64,000 bases of DNA from Psilocybe azurescens (Eukaryota; Basidiomycota; Agaricomycetes; Agaricales; Agrocybaceae): positions 62,001 to 126,000 of the forward strand of contig JAJIRX010000522.1 of assembly GCA_023853785.1 (NCBI GenBank). The letters run 5' to 3'. The notes under the pieces are model-generated. The model saw nothing but the letters and a program-made list of their open reading frames with translations. It had not been told where the DNA came from and did no database searches. Shown here in pieces: positions 44,282 to 55,597 of the stretch (position 1 is its first letter; the number at the start of each line of letters is the position of its first letter). The translations under genes and the position numbers were made by a program.

Positions 44282-44631
44282 ATGGCCACTCAAACAAATC
44301 AGAATAATCGTTCTCAGCCTGAGAAAGTTGCGACGAAGCGAAGGAGAAAGATACGTGTGATGGAGGTTCTCAACTGGTGAGCTACATGGTCACTCTTGGA
44401 CTGTCTTTATATTCCCGTAATTGAACTTATGTCTCCACCGAAGGGCAGCCATATGTTTTGCGCTGTACATGGTCTGGACTAATAACCGATCGTCTCTTCT
44501 GGAAAAGATAGCTTGGACTAGCGTTTTGGTCATGTAAGTCCCGCGGCTATTGACGATATCGACGCGGAAACTTACAAGAATGCCCCAGATTGGTCGTGGC
44601 CATCTATGGCGTTGGTGTCTACAGCGAGTAA
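44282..44631 (+). CDS. Small two-helix membrane protein (75 aa)
   Basis: Three exons with good splice sites (44282-44376, 44444-44533, 44589-44631) give 75 aa with all phases consistent. A basic N-terminus (PEKVATKRRRKIRVMEVLN) is followed by helix WAAICFALYMVW, a short polar loop (NNRSSLLEK) and helix WTSVLVILVVAIYGVGVY, ending SE. The positive N-terminus suggests both ends face the cytosol, or an organelle membrane. The family is not recognised, but the splicing and composition make it a convincing small gene. Confidence 0.65.
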
Positions 44632-44842
44632 AATCAAATTACAATGGTATGGCTTCATGGCCAACAGGGGCCAAATGATGCCGTCCTCACTCAACAGAAT
44701 GCTTTCCACTTGCAAACATCCAAATTTCTCGAATGAATTTGCATTCCTAGTATGTCGACTTCTCATTCCCATTGACTACTGTACTATGATCGATATTTAT
44801 ACCCATTGACATGAACCCGACCTCTCGGGTGATATTCACTAA

Positions 44843-45134
44843 GCATATGTGAGGACTCCATCAGCTCGTATCCTCTTGACTCTATCGGTTCATCGTTTTC
44901 ATACATGACTTATCTCGGTAGCGATTTTTGCCCCTTGAGAGCATATGAGGACTCCATCAGCTCGTATCCTCTTGACTCTATAGGATCATTGTTTTCATAC
45001 ATGACTTATCTGGGTAACGATCTTTGCCCCTTGAGAGCATATGTGAGGACTCCATCAGCTCGTATCCTCTTGACTCTATAGGATCATTGTTTTCATACAT
45101 GACTTATCTCGGTAGCGATCTTTGCTCCTTGAGG
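44843..45134. repeat. Three tandem copies of a 98-bp unit
   Basis: Copies start at 44843, 44941 and 45037 with GCATATGTGAGGACTCCATC, GCATATGAGGACTCCATCAG and GCATATGTGAGGACTCCATC. Each ends TTTGCYCCTTGAG. The middle copy lacks two bases (GT). Copies 2 and 3 are nearly identical and copy 1 slightly more diverged. There is no open frame across the units. Confidence 0.95.
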
Positions 45135-46300
45135 TATGCCCTTGATTTCTGACAGCAATGAGCGCTTAATTCTGCGATCTTCACATGGGGCGGAGATTTC
45201 ATAAGCCAATGGCTAGGCCTAGTTATTATTTACTAACAGAAATCCGATAAATGTAATGGATCGAGGAGACCTCTTTGGTATTCCTTGGACTGGTCACACA
45301 GTCTGAAGTGAATCTTGACGGCGCCATAGTATAGAAACCCGACTCGCAAAGCTTTCTGTGCAGAACTGTAAAGTGATATCGCGAGTTGATCAGGTTTAAA
45401 TCCCAGTGACCAACATAAATTAAAAGAATAGTAAGTCTTGCTTAAAGGATACCTCAAATGAGTTTGACTTGCTCGATCGCATGTTCCTAAAGGTGTCCGA
45501 GCATGCTGAATGTGAATGCCCCTTCCCAGAATCTTTTTTCCAGAAGATTCACTGCGGTCGACGACAGTCGTACCAGTATATGACTGGTAGAATAGTCGCT
45601 CCTCAAAAGATTGTTCAACTGATCAAATCTATCCTCGACTCTGGAACTGTGGGGGTGCCCATAACGTCCGTACAAGGAGATGAGGACGAATGATATACCG
45701 AGGATCTGCAGGCAGGTGCTTTAGAGCTTCGGTAATCTTTCTTCGTCGTTGCAATGATAGCTGATAAGAAGCGTTAAGAGCTAACTGCGGTCGGCATGAA
45801 TCAAGAATTTAATCCAAGCCGGCAGTGAAGATCGAACACGCCTCACACCTGGAAGACACCTCGGGCATCAACCGGGCATGTGGCTTCCTGGTATGAATTC
45901 TGGCATACGCAGTTAGTTGGATCATTGCTGGATGATGACGTTCAATGTTTAGCCTTGAATACTCGAGTACCGTTATGCATCTTCGGCCATCGGCAGTGGT
46001 ACAGTACTGCCGGGTGTGCCTCTAAAATTTCGGCACTTTCTACTAGGTCGCTCATTATCGCTCGCTTGTCGCGGATAGTGGACTACCACAAAGATATTCG
46101 GTAATACTCATGTTTTTTTCATCTTTGTCAAACGTCTGAATAGTATTGTACTGGCACAGTTCATAAATGTCTATGCTACTTTTAAACAGCTGTATTCCGA
46201 TAGATATAAAGACCCATTCGCTCTCTAGATGGCCATTACCCCTCAACTATCATTTCAGTGACCACCGTCCACTCCAACAGTCACCTTTAATATTCTCAAT
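45135..46300. other. Gene-poor interval
   Basis: Two short frames (45457-45233 minus; 45469-45693 plus) have protein-like composition (SLGFKPDQLAISLYSSAQK; GRIVAPQKIVQLIKSILDSG) but no start or splice support joining them to a gene. They may be decayed exons. Confidence 0.4.
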
Positions 46301-47264
46301 ATGCCTTCTTGGTTGATTACTGGAGCTAACAGAGGTATTGGCTATAGCGTCGTTGAAACTTTGGTTCGTCCACTGCTGTCGTCCTTGCCTAGTCATACTG
46401 ACACTCAAACATATTATAGCTCAAGAACAATTCTAACTTTGTCATTGCTACTAGTCGCAGCGCTAATGCAGCCGCGCTTGTCGCATTGGCTAGCAAGCAC
46501 CCCAAAGCTCTCAAGGTTATCGAGCTTGACGTCGAAAGCCCTCAAGTATTGAGAAGGCTGTTGCAGAAGTAACTCCCCTCCTTCCGAATGGTCTCGATTA
46601 CCTTATCAACAATGCCGGAAAGAACCCCCAACCATCCGCCAAGTTTGAAGACCTGTGAGCCACCCAATAGATTCATAGGAACTCCGATTGATCTTTTGTA
46701 TGCCCAGGGATCTCGACCTCTTCGCCGACGAGGTTACCTTCAACACCGTGGTCCCATTACGCGTATCTCGCGCTTTCCTCCCTCTCGTCAAGAAGTCGGA
46801 GGCGAAGAAATTGATTTTTGTCAGCTCTGTTCTGGCCTCATCCCACATCACTTCCTTGATGGTCAACCAAATGAACTCTTACACTATTGGTAAGGCTGGG
46901 CTAAACATGTTAGTACTCGTTTATCTATACTCTCAGAGTTGATTTCTGACTGATAACATTGCAGGCTTGCGAAGAAATGGGGAGCCTCGCTCAAGTCAGA
47001 TGGCGTTTGCACTGCTGCTATCCATCCAGGTATGACGAGATGTCTTGAGTTGCCCGGGAAGCATCTCACGTCTGTATCCCCTTAGGCTGGACAAAAACAG
47101 ACTTGAGCGACTCTATTGAGCAATGGATGTCCAAGTACGCAGCCCATGTCCCTCGCCTTACTCCGGATGAGGCTGGCGCTGGCCTTGTCAAGACATCCGA
47201 GGCTCTCACTCTTGAGAAAACGGGCTTTTTCTGGCATTTCGATGGAACCAATCTTCCGTGGTAA
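46301..47264 (+). CDS. Short-chain dehydrogenase/reductase (247 aa)
   Basis: An NAD(P)-dependent oxidoreductase of the classical SDR family, probably cytosolic, substrate unknown. Exons: 46301-46363, 46420-46654, 46708-46908, 46965-47029, 47086-47264. The cofactor motif TGANRGIG is at residues 8-15, NNAG is in YLINNAGK near residue 90, the catalytic Ser is in FVSSVLAS, and the YxxxK pair is in SYTIGKAG. The C-terminus (GFFWHFDGTNLPW) is typical of fungal members. One A is missing near 46544-46545 (DVESPQ to SIEKAVAEV). Adding it gives exactly 247 aa. Confidence 0.93.
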
Positions 47265-48233
47265 AGTGATGGCGAACCCCTCGATAGTAGACTACACTGT
47301 TGAATTACCACAACTTCGGTAGTCTCTATATTTTGAAAGAATGTTTGGTTAATTGGCGTTTGATTGTTCTCAGTTCTCAGTCTAATAAAATATTTAATAC
47401 CTGTAAATCATTCAAGTTTCCTGAAGATATGCCACTGATGACTATGAGGCTTGAGTGCTTGAGCGTTTGGGTCCCTATGGACTTGGGATCAATTATAGAG
47501 TACTTGACGCTGCATTGACCGTTTAACCCTATTGCTACCCTGTTTATGGGGACATCTGGTGTCAAAACACATGATATTAAGTTTGCTGCAAGGCGTCACT
47601 GAGTAGCTCGTTTGTAGTTTTGTAGATAGAAGAAAGCTCCTCACCGTCAACCTAGTTCCTCAATCACCTGACTGAGTCGCGCCCAGGCTTAAGCCCCCTA
47701 TTCTAAGTTTATGCTTTGTTACCCATACATACACAATTTAACGATCATAAATTCATTCGATGAGTTACTCAACCTTCTTATTCCATATTACTGCTATGTA
47801 AATGCGTATACTCTATTGTTCTCAAATGGTTAAAAACAAAAGCAGCTCGTGGACGTAGCCTCGATTGTGCCACTTTGGGTCGACGCGTAGTATCCGCTCT
47901 ACCCGAGCATGCAGCAAATGACTAGCACCGGCGTCCGCTGAGCTATTTAAAGGCTTTGGAATTGTAGAAAGTTCAACCTGAGCCTGTCGCCTGTCGCTCT
48001 CCCATTGTTAACTATGAACAATTAAAAGCAGGGCTGTGCTTGCAGCGACGGCCTTTCAGATTTCTCTATCAAGTACAAATACAACCATCACTGGGTATTT
48101 AAGCAGAGAACATCTATACAGCGAAATAAATTTGCTTCAACCAAGTATACACCACTCTTCAATCCACCTTCTGTGGCTCATCAACCTTGTGCATATCTGA
48201 CAGCAGGCTAAAGAGATTGGAGCAAGTTCAAAA
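47265..48233. other. Intergenic spacer
   Basis: No gene, RNA or repeat was seen in nearly 1 kb. Confidence 0.5.
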
Positions 48234-48630
48234 ATGTCCGACGAGTGCTGTGGATTCTGCTGTCTATGTTTTGCATGTTTCGGCAAGTTTGTTTCCTTTA
48301 ATTTCTAGCAAAATAAATGTCTACAGGTCTGATAAACTCGACGCGATCTGATATTACAGGCTGCTTTGCGCAAGATGGTTGCTTTGAGTGTATGTTCAAT
48401 AAGTTTTTGGCCCCCGCTTATCCTTGATTACATTCATATGCTTTTTATTAGGCACTTGGTGTCCCGCAACCCGCAAAGAAGATACAAAGGGTGCCAATGC
48501 CGCTCGAGCACACGAGTTTGAGCTGTTCAGCCAAGCTCAGGCGCAGCCAACGAGCCAATCCGAAATGGAAGTTACACCTTCGAATCGGGACGGTAAAAAT
48601 ACTGAGAAAAAACGCGGCGCAGAGAAATGA
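48234..48630 (+). CDS. Small cysteine-rich protein (85 aa)
   Basis: Three exons (48234-48282, 48360-48389, 48452-48630) give 85 aa. The N-terminal third is packed with Cys (MSDECCGFCCLCFACFG, CFAQDGCFECTWCP) and the rest is polar and charged (TRKEDTKGANAARAHEFEL, NTEKKRGAEK). The first intron appears to start with GC (CG|GCAAGT) and end in AG, a known minor class; the alternative GT donor gives an early stop. Cys clusters of this sort are often palmitoylated membrane anchors or metal sites, which is inference. Family not recognised. Confidence 0.6.
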
Positions 48631-48999
48631 TCGCAGTAAGTATTAGTCTGGATTGCGACCGCATGATTCCAGGAGGGGCGCTGATAGATTCGAAAATTTT
48701 ACTATTTATCAGCTGCAGTAGAGCCATCATCGCTGGATAGAATCACGGCTCACGAGAAAAGTCATTCGGTTGGGACTATGAAGGACCACCTGAAGAGTTG
48801 ATTTTGAATCGGTTTCACAGCTATCCGTCGAGCTGTAGATACAATCGACATTTTGTTAACTCGGTTTCGTATTAGTTGGTAAAGCTGCCGTCAGTGGCGA
48901 CTTGCCAGCCAAAATTTGCTATTGCTACATTTTTTATACAAAACAAAATCTACTACCACTCCATCCTGTTCTCACTCTACCAGTCATCTCACCGTCAGT
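48631..48999. other. Intergenic spacer
   Basis: Convergent 3' flanks with no distinct feature. Confidence 0.5.
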
Positions 49000-50562
49000 T
49001 CAACCGAACATCTTCTTAAACTGCTTCTTCTCCTTCTCCCTCTTCTCTTTGCGTTGTTGCTTAATCTTCGAGAGCTCTCCGGCGACAGCCGCATCCTCTG
49101 GGACGAGCTGGCTGGCCTCGACGAGGTCCTTCTCCGCTTTCTCGTCGTCCTTCAGGTAGATGTGCGCCAGTGCGCGGCGGTACAGCGCTTTCGCTGTTCG
49201 CAAATTTAATTTAATTTAATAAATGGGCTTTTGTAGCTCATGTGGATCAAACGAGACTGACCTTTGTCTGCGTTGTTGAGCGTCAGGGTGTCGAGCGCAC
49301 GCGTGGCGCTGCTGATGGCGATCAAGGCGTTTGCGCTTGATTGTGGTTGCGTGCGGATGGCGGCGAGAGCAGAGTTAAGGAGAAGAGGCGCAAGTAACGT
49401 GTCGAAGCTATCCTTCAATTCCGGAGGAGAGCCTTCAGGCATAACGGGATGAAGGTCCAAATAACGAAGGGACTCTGCGAAAAGAATGATATTAATATCA
49501 CGTTTCCTGTTTGGTATAACAAAAAAACAAAAACTCACTCTGATATTTCTGGAGCGCCTCTTCCGTCTTCCCCTCCTTGAACAGCTTATTCCCCACCTCC
49601 CTCACAACACGTGCGATCTCGAGCACGACTTTGGGATCTTCAGTGTCCTTGTCCTCATCGACGGGGTAGTCTTCGTACGGATCGCCGGACTGGGTTGAGG
49701 GGTCGTCTTTCAACGACGGGTCGTCCGGAGACAGCTCGCCGCTGTTGGTGATGGTGATGGGCTCGGTGGGGACGTCTCCTGAGGATGTTGGATGATTCTC
49801 GATTTGGCGCACTAGATGATAATAGAGATGGAGGTCAGCATGATTGCCACGAATATGATTGAAGAATGAGAAGTGTTACGTGCCTAGCGATTTGCCTTTG
49901 ATAACCTCTCCGAATACGACGTGCTTTCCATCGAGATGCGGTGTAGGCGCGACAGTGATGAAGAATTGGGATCCGTTGGTGTTAGGACCTGCGTTGGCCT
50001 GTCATATGATACATAAAATACGGTAAGTTCCTTTTGATCATAAAGCGAAAGTCAAAGTATTCGTACCATGGAAAGCAAGAAAGGTTTAGTGTGCTCCACG
50101 GGGAACGCTTCATCCTCGAACTTTTCGCCATAGATGGATTCACCACCAGTTCCTATTGCAGCCAGTTAATCTAATCGCACTTCACAGCTATGTTTGATCT
50201 CAAGCGCACCGTTTCCAGCCGTGAAATCACCACCTTGGCACATGAATCTGTTATCCCTTCAGCACACGAACAATCCATCTACAAAAACCAACACAACTCA
50301 CCCCTTAATCACGCGATGGAACCCCGATCCTTTATACCACAACGCCTTCCCTGCCCGACCTATTCCTTCTTCACCTGTGCATAGTGCCCCTGTGCATAAA
50401 AATCAAGATCAACTCACTCTCTGTTCGAAATTCGAATCGACGTACGAAAGTTCTCTGCCGTTTTGGGAACGAGATCTTTGTATAAGGAGAAGGCGATCCT
50501 CCCGCAGGTTTATCGCCGATCGATATGTCGAAGAAAGTGATTGGGCGTTGGTCCTTGGACAT
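49000..50562 (-). CDS. CPR6: Cyclophilin-40-type peptidyl-prolyl isomerase with TPR domain
   Basis: An Hsp90 co-chaperone: an N-terminal cyclophilin domain catalyses proline isomerisation, and C-terminal TPR helices bind the Hsp90 tail. The start is [20 protein letters not shown]; exon 1 is 50562-50446. Following exons carry [88 protein letters not shown] and [17 protein letters not shown]. The TPR part has [37 protein letters not shown] and [20 protein letters not shown], ending KKQFKKMFG. One base is missing near 50499-50503 (DKPAG to [12 protein letters not shown]). Confidence 0.93.
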
Positions 50563-50988
50563 TTTGAAATGCAAAACTTGAGAATTCTTTTCCAACAATG
50601 TGTATTCGAGGTATGTGGGTGATCTTAAGTTGATCTCCTCCCGACATTACGTAATCGACATCAGACTCGTGGAATGCGCTGGAACTCTCGAGAAAGGGGT
50701 GGAAGTCGCCGCAACCGTAATGTGGGAAAAGTCTGTATCTGGTGCTATTGAAATACGTTCTTGGGTATATCAAAGCTCATATCACTCTCAGTAAAAGCGA
50801 GAGATGATTTAAAAAGAAAGAATCATGGTGGTAACATGGTGGAGAACAGAACGGCGCCCAGGGGAACTTCAATCTCCGGCGTTCTTGGTCAGGTGATCGT
50901 TCCGATATTCGACGCGACTAACGCGTCCGCCAAGAGAATGGTTAGGTTATCCAATTGAAGAAAGCGTACTAAAGTATAGAACTCTAGG

Positions 50989-53098
50989 TTAATCATAAAG
51001 GTCTGTGGTATAAATCAAAGTACAATCCAGCCGGTATTTCATATTGCATGTATGCGCATTGCACGGCTCTAAGACATCTCGTATACACGAGTTGTCGTTT
51101 CCTTTTTCGATCCCATTTTCCTTATTTCCGAACTTGACCAAATTCACTCGGCGTTCTACACGTTCTATCTTCGGACCATGCAAGATAGGAGGTGCAACAA
51201 GCAGACTAATTGGAGCCTTGGTGTCAGAGGACAAAGAGATGCCAATCGTCATGTTAGGCACAGTATGGCCATCCCGGACGAGCGGGATGTCGTCAAGATC
51301 GACCTTCTTAGAAGGAGGGGCAGGATTCTCTTCTTCTCCGCTATACACAGCCGGATCCACCGCATGCGGAAAAGCAGTGAAAGGGTGGATGGTAGTGAAC
51401 CCAATAAACGACGTCCACCCGCGATCTATGCATTTACGATCAAACACCCTTATAACCACTGTCGAAAGGTCGTCCACCTCAACATCGAAGCTCTCCTCCC
51501 ACTCCGGGTCCGTGGTGTTATGCGCCTCGTACGTAGTATACATCTCCCGCTCATCGATGGTAATGACCGCGAAGGCGGACGGCGCTCTGGCTTTGTCCAC
51601 TTCCGCCTCGGGCATCTTGTCGACGAACTCGGGAGGGTAGAAATCCAACTCGCACTGAGGGCGCTGGAGATTGCTCGCTTTGCGTACTGAGAACCGGATT
51701 TTACGCGATTTGCTTGTAGGGCCTGATGAGTGGCGTGATAGGAACGACTCCCAGAGGGAGAATAGGGGTGAGATTGTCAGCACGAGAGGGAGGATCTAAA
51801 ATTATAACTAAGTTCATGATAATCAAGGCATGTTGGGGCGTAAACTACCTGACCAAAGCCCCATTCATTGTTGATTGCCCCTTGGTCGTTCAGAGCGAGC
51901 TGAAGCTCGGTCATGACGATAGCCCATATAGAAAGCTTCAGTGCGTTATTAGCAGATTAGTCAATGCAATCAATTAAATGCTCACAAATGTAATGAGAAT
52001 GGCCTTTCCATACAGTCTATACCATCGCCCAGTGCCAGATGGAGCCCAGCCCAGGATGTAACTCGCCATCCCTTGCAACAGCTCATGGAAGATCTGTCTA
52101 GGACGGAACAGCCGATTTCTACAATGAAGATAATGAGCCAACCGCTCCTTTCGCTTAAATCAAGGAAACATCAAACACACGTCTGCGTGGTTTCCCCAGT
52201 CACAAAGTTCTTCCGCCTCACTACCTCCCTGTGCACCTCGTTCTCCGCCGAATGCTTCGGTCGAAGCAGCGCCTGGCTCGCCGTCTTCGAAAAAGAGCAT
52301 GCAGCGATATGAATATCGTTCTCGCCCCCTTGAGACTCCTCCATACAAAGGTCAACGTGAGTATACTCCAAACAGCCAAGTTCAGATACCGTCCGCTGCC
52401 CAACGCCGGCAGGCTGGCGCCAAAGAAGATGAAGAACGTGGCTTTGTTGCATTCGGGGGTCCCTGCCCAAATGTGGGCGCGGAGATCCAGACGTACAGAG
52501 CGAAGGAGTATGTAAACGCCGACCGGGTCCAGTTCGCGACGATGAGAAGGGGGAGTGCACGGAGCGCGTTGAGTTCTTCGCGGATTGGGGAGCCATGATT
52601 TCTGATAAGCCGAATGCCGAGGCTAGAACAGGCAGCAAGAGGACTGATCATGGGTTGTGTACGTCAATGAATCGCCCTTGGTGTATATTTAAAGTAAATA
52701 ATAGATTCGTACCGTAGACGACGACGATGGCATCAAGCAAAGTGATCTCATTTTGCGCAGAGGTCACAATGCTCGAGATGATCAACGAAAAGGCCGTCGA
52801 TGTCATTGACCAATATGCACTTGGTGCATCTTTGGGCGAGAAACGAACGAGGAGGACTGTTAAATGTTCCAAAAAACCCACAATCAGCCCATAATCACAT
52901 TGAAATTCCATGGGAAGCGATTCCAAGTACCAGAAAGCAGCGACTGTAGATACAATGCTATACGCACTCCAGGTCCTATGAGTATTTCATGTTAGTTTTC
53001 GCGAATCTCTCCCAGCCAGGGCCAGGCATTGTGATCACAGTATTGCTGGCACATACCCGAAATATCTGGATTACTGTTCGTCGTTGAATCAATGTCAT
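50989..53098 (-). CDS. Polytopic membrane protein read through into a C2-like domain
   Basis: The N-terminal exons encode a multi-helix membrane protein of a type common in Agaricomycetes: MTLIQRRTVIQIFR, AYSIVSTVAAFWYLE, CDYGLIVGFLEHLTVLLVRF, STAFSLIISSIVTSAQNEIT, LPLLIVANWTRSAFTYSFAL, LNLAVWSILTLTFVWRSL, MASYILGWAPSGTGRWYR, INNEWGFGQ and ILPLVLTISPLFSLWESFLS. The last exon continues without a stop into IRFSVRKASNLQRP, AFAVITIDEREMYTTYEAHN, TTDPEWEESFDVEVDDLSTV and VIRVFDRKCIDRGWTSFIGF, which has the strand pattern of a C2 domain. One base seems missing near 52455-52463. Whether this is one fused protein or two adjoining genes is not settled. Confidence 0.55.
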
Positions 53099-54037
53099 CA
53101 AGATTGGGATATCTTCAACTGAGGCTCAATTTGAATACAACTGGAAAACTTGCCTCGATATTCCCTGGCAAACACCATCGATAACTTCCGACGACATAGA
53201 TGGCTCTGGTAGAGAGTGAAGGATGGGATGAGAGTGATTTGCATGCGCATGTCTGCGACGTTGTCACTGAAAGCCTGAATAGGTGTCGTCGACGTTGATC
53301 AGTGACAAGAATCAATGGTGGCTATGTACATAGGAATTAGGCACATTGATATGTAGTACACATGTTATACTCACGGATTTTTCATTCCGAGAAACTTATC
53401 ATTTCCGAAAATTCGGAATTGGCTTAATTTAAGCCGTGTTGGTCAATGTGCGTCGACCCTTAATCAATCATGTGGAGAACATAGTCGAGTAGATCATCGA
53501 TGCGATCTTTTATTTTTATTGAACATTTTATTTCCAGAATGAAACGAAACCAAGAGTCGATACTTGCTACAGTGGGTTGTGGGATTAATCCCCTAATAGG
53601 ACAATGAGAGAAGTGTTTCTACAATAGAGGTGGCGCAGAATGATGAGGTGAGATGAGAGTTTGTATGGAAGACAATGGTGGAGCAGGATAGGATGCTGGG
53701 TGGTATATGAGTAACAAAGCAATCTCCAAAGGAGACCTAAAAAAATCCGTCAAGCGATACAGCTGTGTAAATGCGATTATCCCACGCGAATGGGAGGGTA
53801 TATCTAGCCAGGGTCCAGGTACTATTTGATACAGTGGGAGTTGTGTTCGAGTTCGAATGTTTGTTGCGACCATATGCGCGATAAGCCAAGACGATTAAGT
53901 ATGCGTCGACATTAAGTAGGAGCCCATAAGCCCCTCGTCGGCGATGTAGAATTTTCGGACGTGATCATGAGTAACGAAGATGGAGTGAGTTTTCCAAAGC
54001 GAAAGCTTCCGTGAACGAAAGAAATGCGGGGCCTCAT
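53099..54037. other. Intergenic spacer
   Basis: Contains small hairpin-like sequences (CCGAAAATTCGG near 53406). A minus-strand frame at 53619-53873 has no support. Confidence 0.5.
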
Positions 54038-54973
54038 TTAATGAGTGGAGGCAGCGATGTTGAGGGCGCCGAGGACGACCTCCCAGGCGAGATCCACCGT
54101 GTCCCAAAGTTCAGGATCGTGGAGCCCGAGGGCAACCATATCCTGCCACAGCTCCTTGACATGTGCAGCGTGAGTAGTCAGCACCTGCAGACTTCCGCCA
54201 GCGGACGAGCAAAGGTAGGTGGAAAGCTGGTGCAGAGTAGTACCGGATGCTAGGGTCGATTTTACGGTGTGGTGTGATAGACCCTGGACGAATCCAGCTG
54301 GGACAGGGAAGAGCGACTTCAAAACCGCATCGAGACTGTGGGTATATAGGTAGCTGTGGAGAACCTTGAATGCGGCTGGGGAAGGCAGGACGAGTGGTAA
54401 TACAGGAACGTGGAGGGTGCCGGCGTACGGGGAGATGATACCGGTAACCGGGGTAGTGCAGAGCAGTTCGCCGCAATAATGATATTGTGCACTGGGAACA
54501 TGAATACGTGTTCATTGGCAGAGGCTTTTGAAGAGGAGACCGCGAGCACATGTGTAGGGTATGTGGGCTGTGCCATGGATGAGGACGATCGGAATGGGAT
54601 GGAGAGTACCTGTGGCACTTGCGATTTAGGCATAGTGTTGGGTAGGTACGATGATGGCAATGCAGTGATACCTGCGAGCATTCTACATGACGTGAACGCG
54701 TTAGATTATGACTCTTGAGAAATGGAGCAAGACAAATAGAACGTACTGGAATGCCTTCGGTCGGAGACCTCTGCGGATGTACTCTGGTGGTACACTGGAA
54801 AGCTCTGGGGCTACAGCCATGATAGCGTCGCGCGACACCTCAGCGAAGGGTGGGCGAGCCAGTGTACGGGGAAGTTGTACGCCAGGGGCGGGAGACTGCA
54901 TGCTATGCATGGACTGGTGGTGACCGTGACCGTGCATTGTAAAGGAGGTAGGGTGAGTGGCGACTTGGAACAT
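54038..54973 (-). CDS. clp1: Clampless1 (Clp1)-like protein
   Basis: Clp1 proteins act downstream of the mating-type genes in clamp-cell formation and dikaryotic growth of basidiomycetes. Exon 1 is 54973-54747 and exon 2 is 54682-54038. Family-like features as I remember them: LPRTLARPPFAEVSRDAIM, ELSSVPPEYIRRGLRPKAFQ, MLAGITALPSSYLPNTMP, THVLAVSSSKASANEHVFMF, P-rich linkers, TLHVPVLPLVLPSPAAFKVL, HSYLYTHSLDAVLKSLFPVP, and LHDPELWDTVDLAWEVVLGA near the end. One base is out of place in 54415-54470, where SSPRTPAP must shift frame to reach TLHVPVLP. Naming rests on recall of the family, not a search. Confidence 0.7.
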
Positions 54974-55031
54974 GTCTTTGTCTTTTAAATGTGATTAGAC
55001 AGAAGGTGAGGTGAAGTTGATTGAAATGTCT

Positions 55032-55597
55032 TCATGGGTTATATACTTTATTTCGAGCAGGACACATCTGCAGAAGATCGTAGATTTCGCGTAGACCTTT
55101 TTGGGACATTCCTTTGTCGGTCAGCCTGATTTGGCCAACCATGTGTCCGTAAATCTCTCGTCCCTTTATTTTTGGCCGTTCTTGTTCGTTATTTGATAGA
55201 AGTCCCGCCCCATAAATATCTCCCATTAAGAACATTGGTTTGTCCCCATCGTAACCGACCTTGTACTGGAAAAATAAGTTCGCTTGTATCTGCTCTTGTC
55301 GTGCAAGACTCTATGCTCGTCATACGCGCTTAGAGCGAAGAACAGGGGTTCCATACCGGAGACCGAGTCATCTCCTATTAAAAGTAGCCTATGCGATTGC
55401 TATATCAGCGGGGAATCTCTGGAAAAGACGATTTCAGCGTAAGGGTCATGTTTACTCACCATCAACGTCGTGGACAAGGTATTGGGTCGCACTTGCCTTT
55501 TGCGGGAACCAGGGACAGTGGACATTATGCTTACGTGACCTCCCAGCGTCCTCCCAATTTAGCCTTCGCCTTGTTCTTCACAAGGATGTTACTTTGA
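55032..55597 (-). CDS. Hypothetical multi-exon protein
   Basis: The last exon (about 55252-55032) reads YKVGYDGDKPMFLMGDIYGA, NNEQERPKIKGREIYGHMVG and RLTDKGMSQKGLREIYDLLQ to a stop. Upstream, after introns, are DDSVSGMEPLFFALSAYDEH with LHDKSRYKRTYFS, then SATQYLVHDVD, and ILVKNKAKAKLGGRWEVT near 55590. Splice signals are reasonable but no start codon was fixed. No family recognised. Confidence 0.35.

Noticed and set aside
44843..45134. CRISPR-like array
   Set aside because: The units are contiguous 98-bp tandem copies without unique spacers, in a eukaryotic genome.
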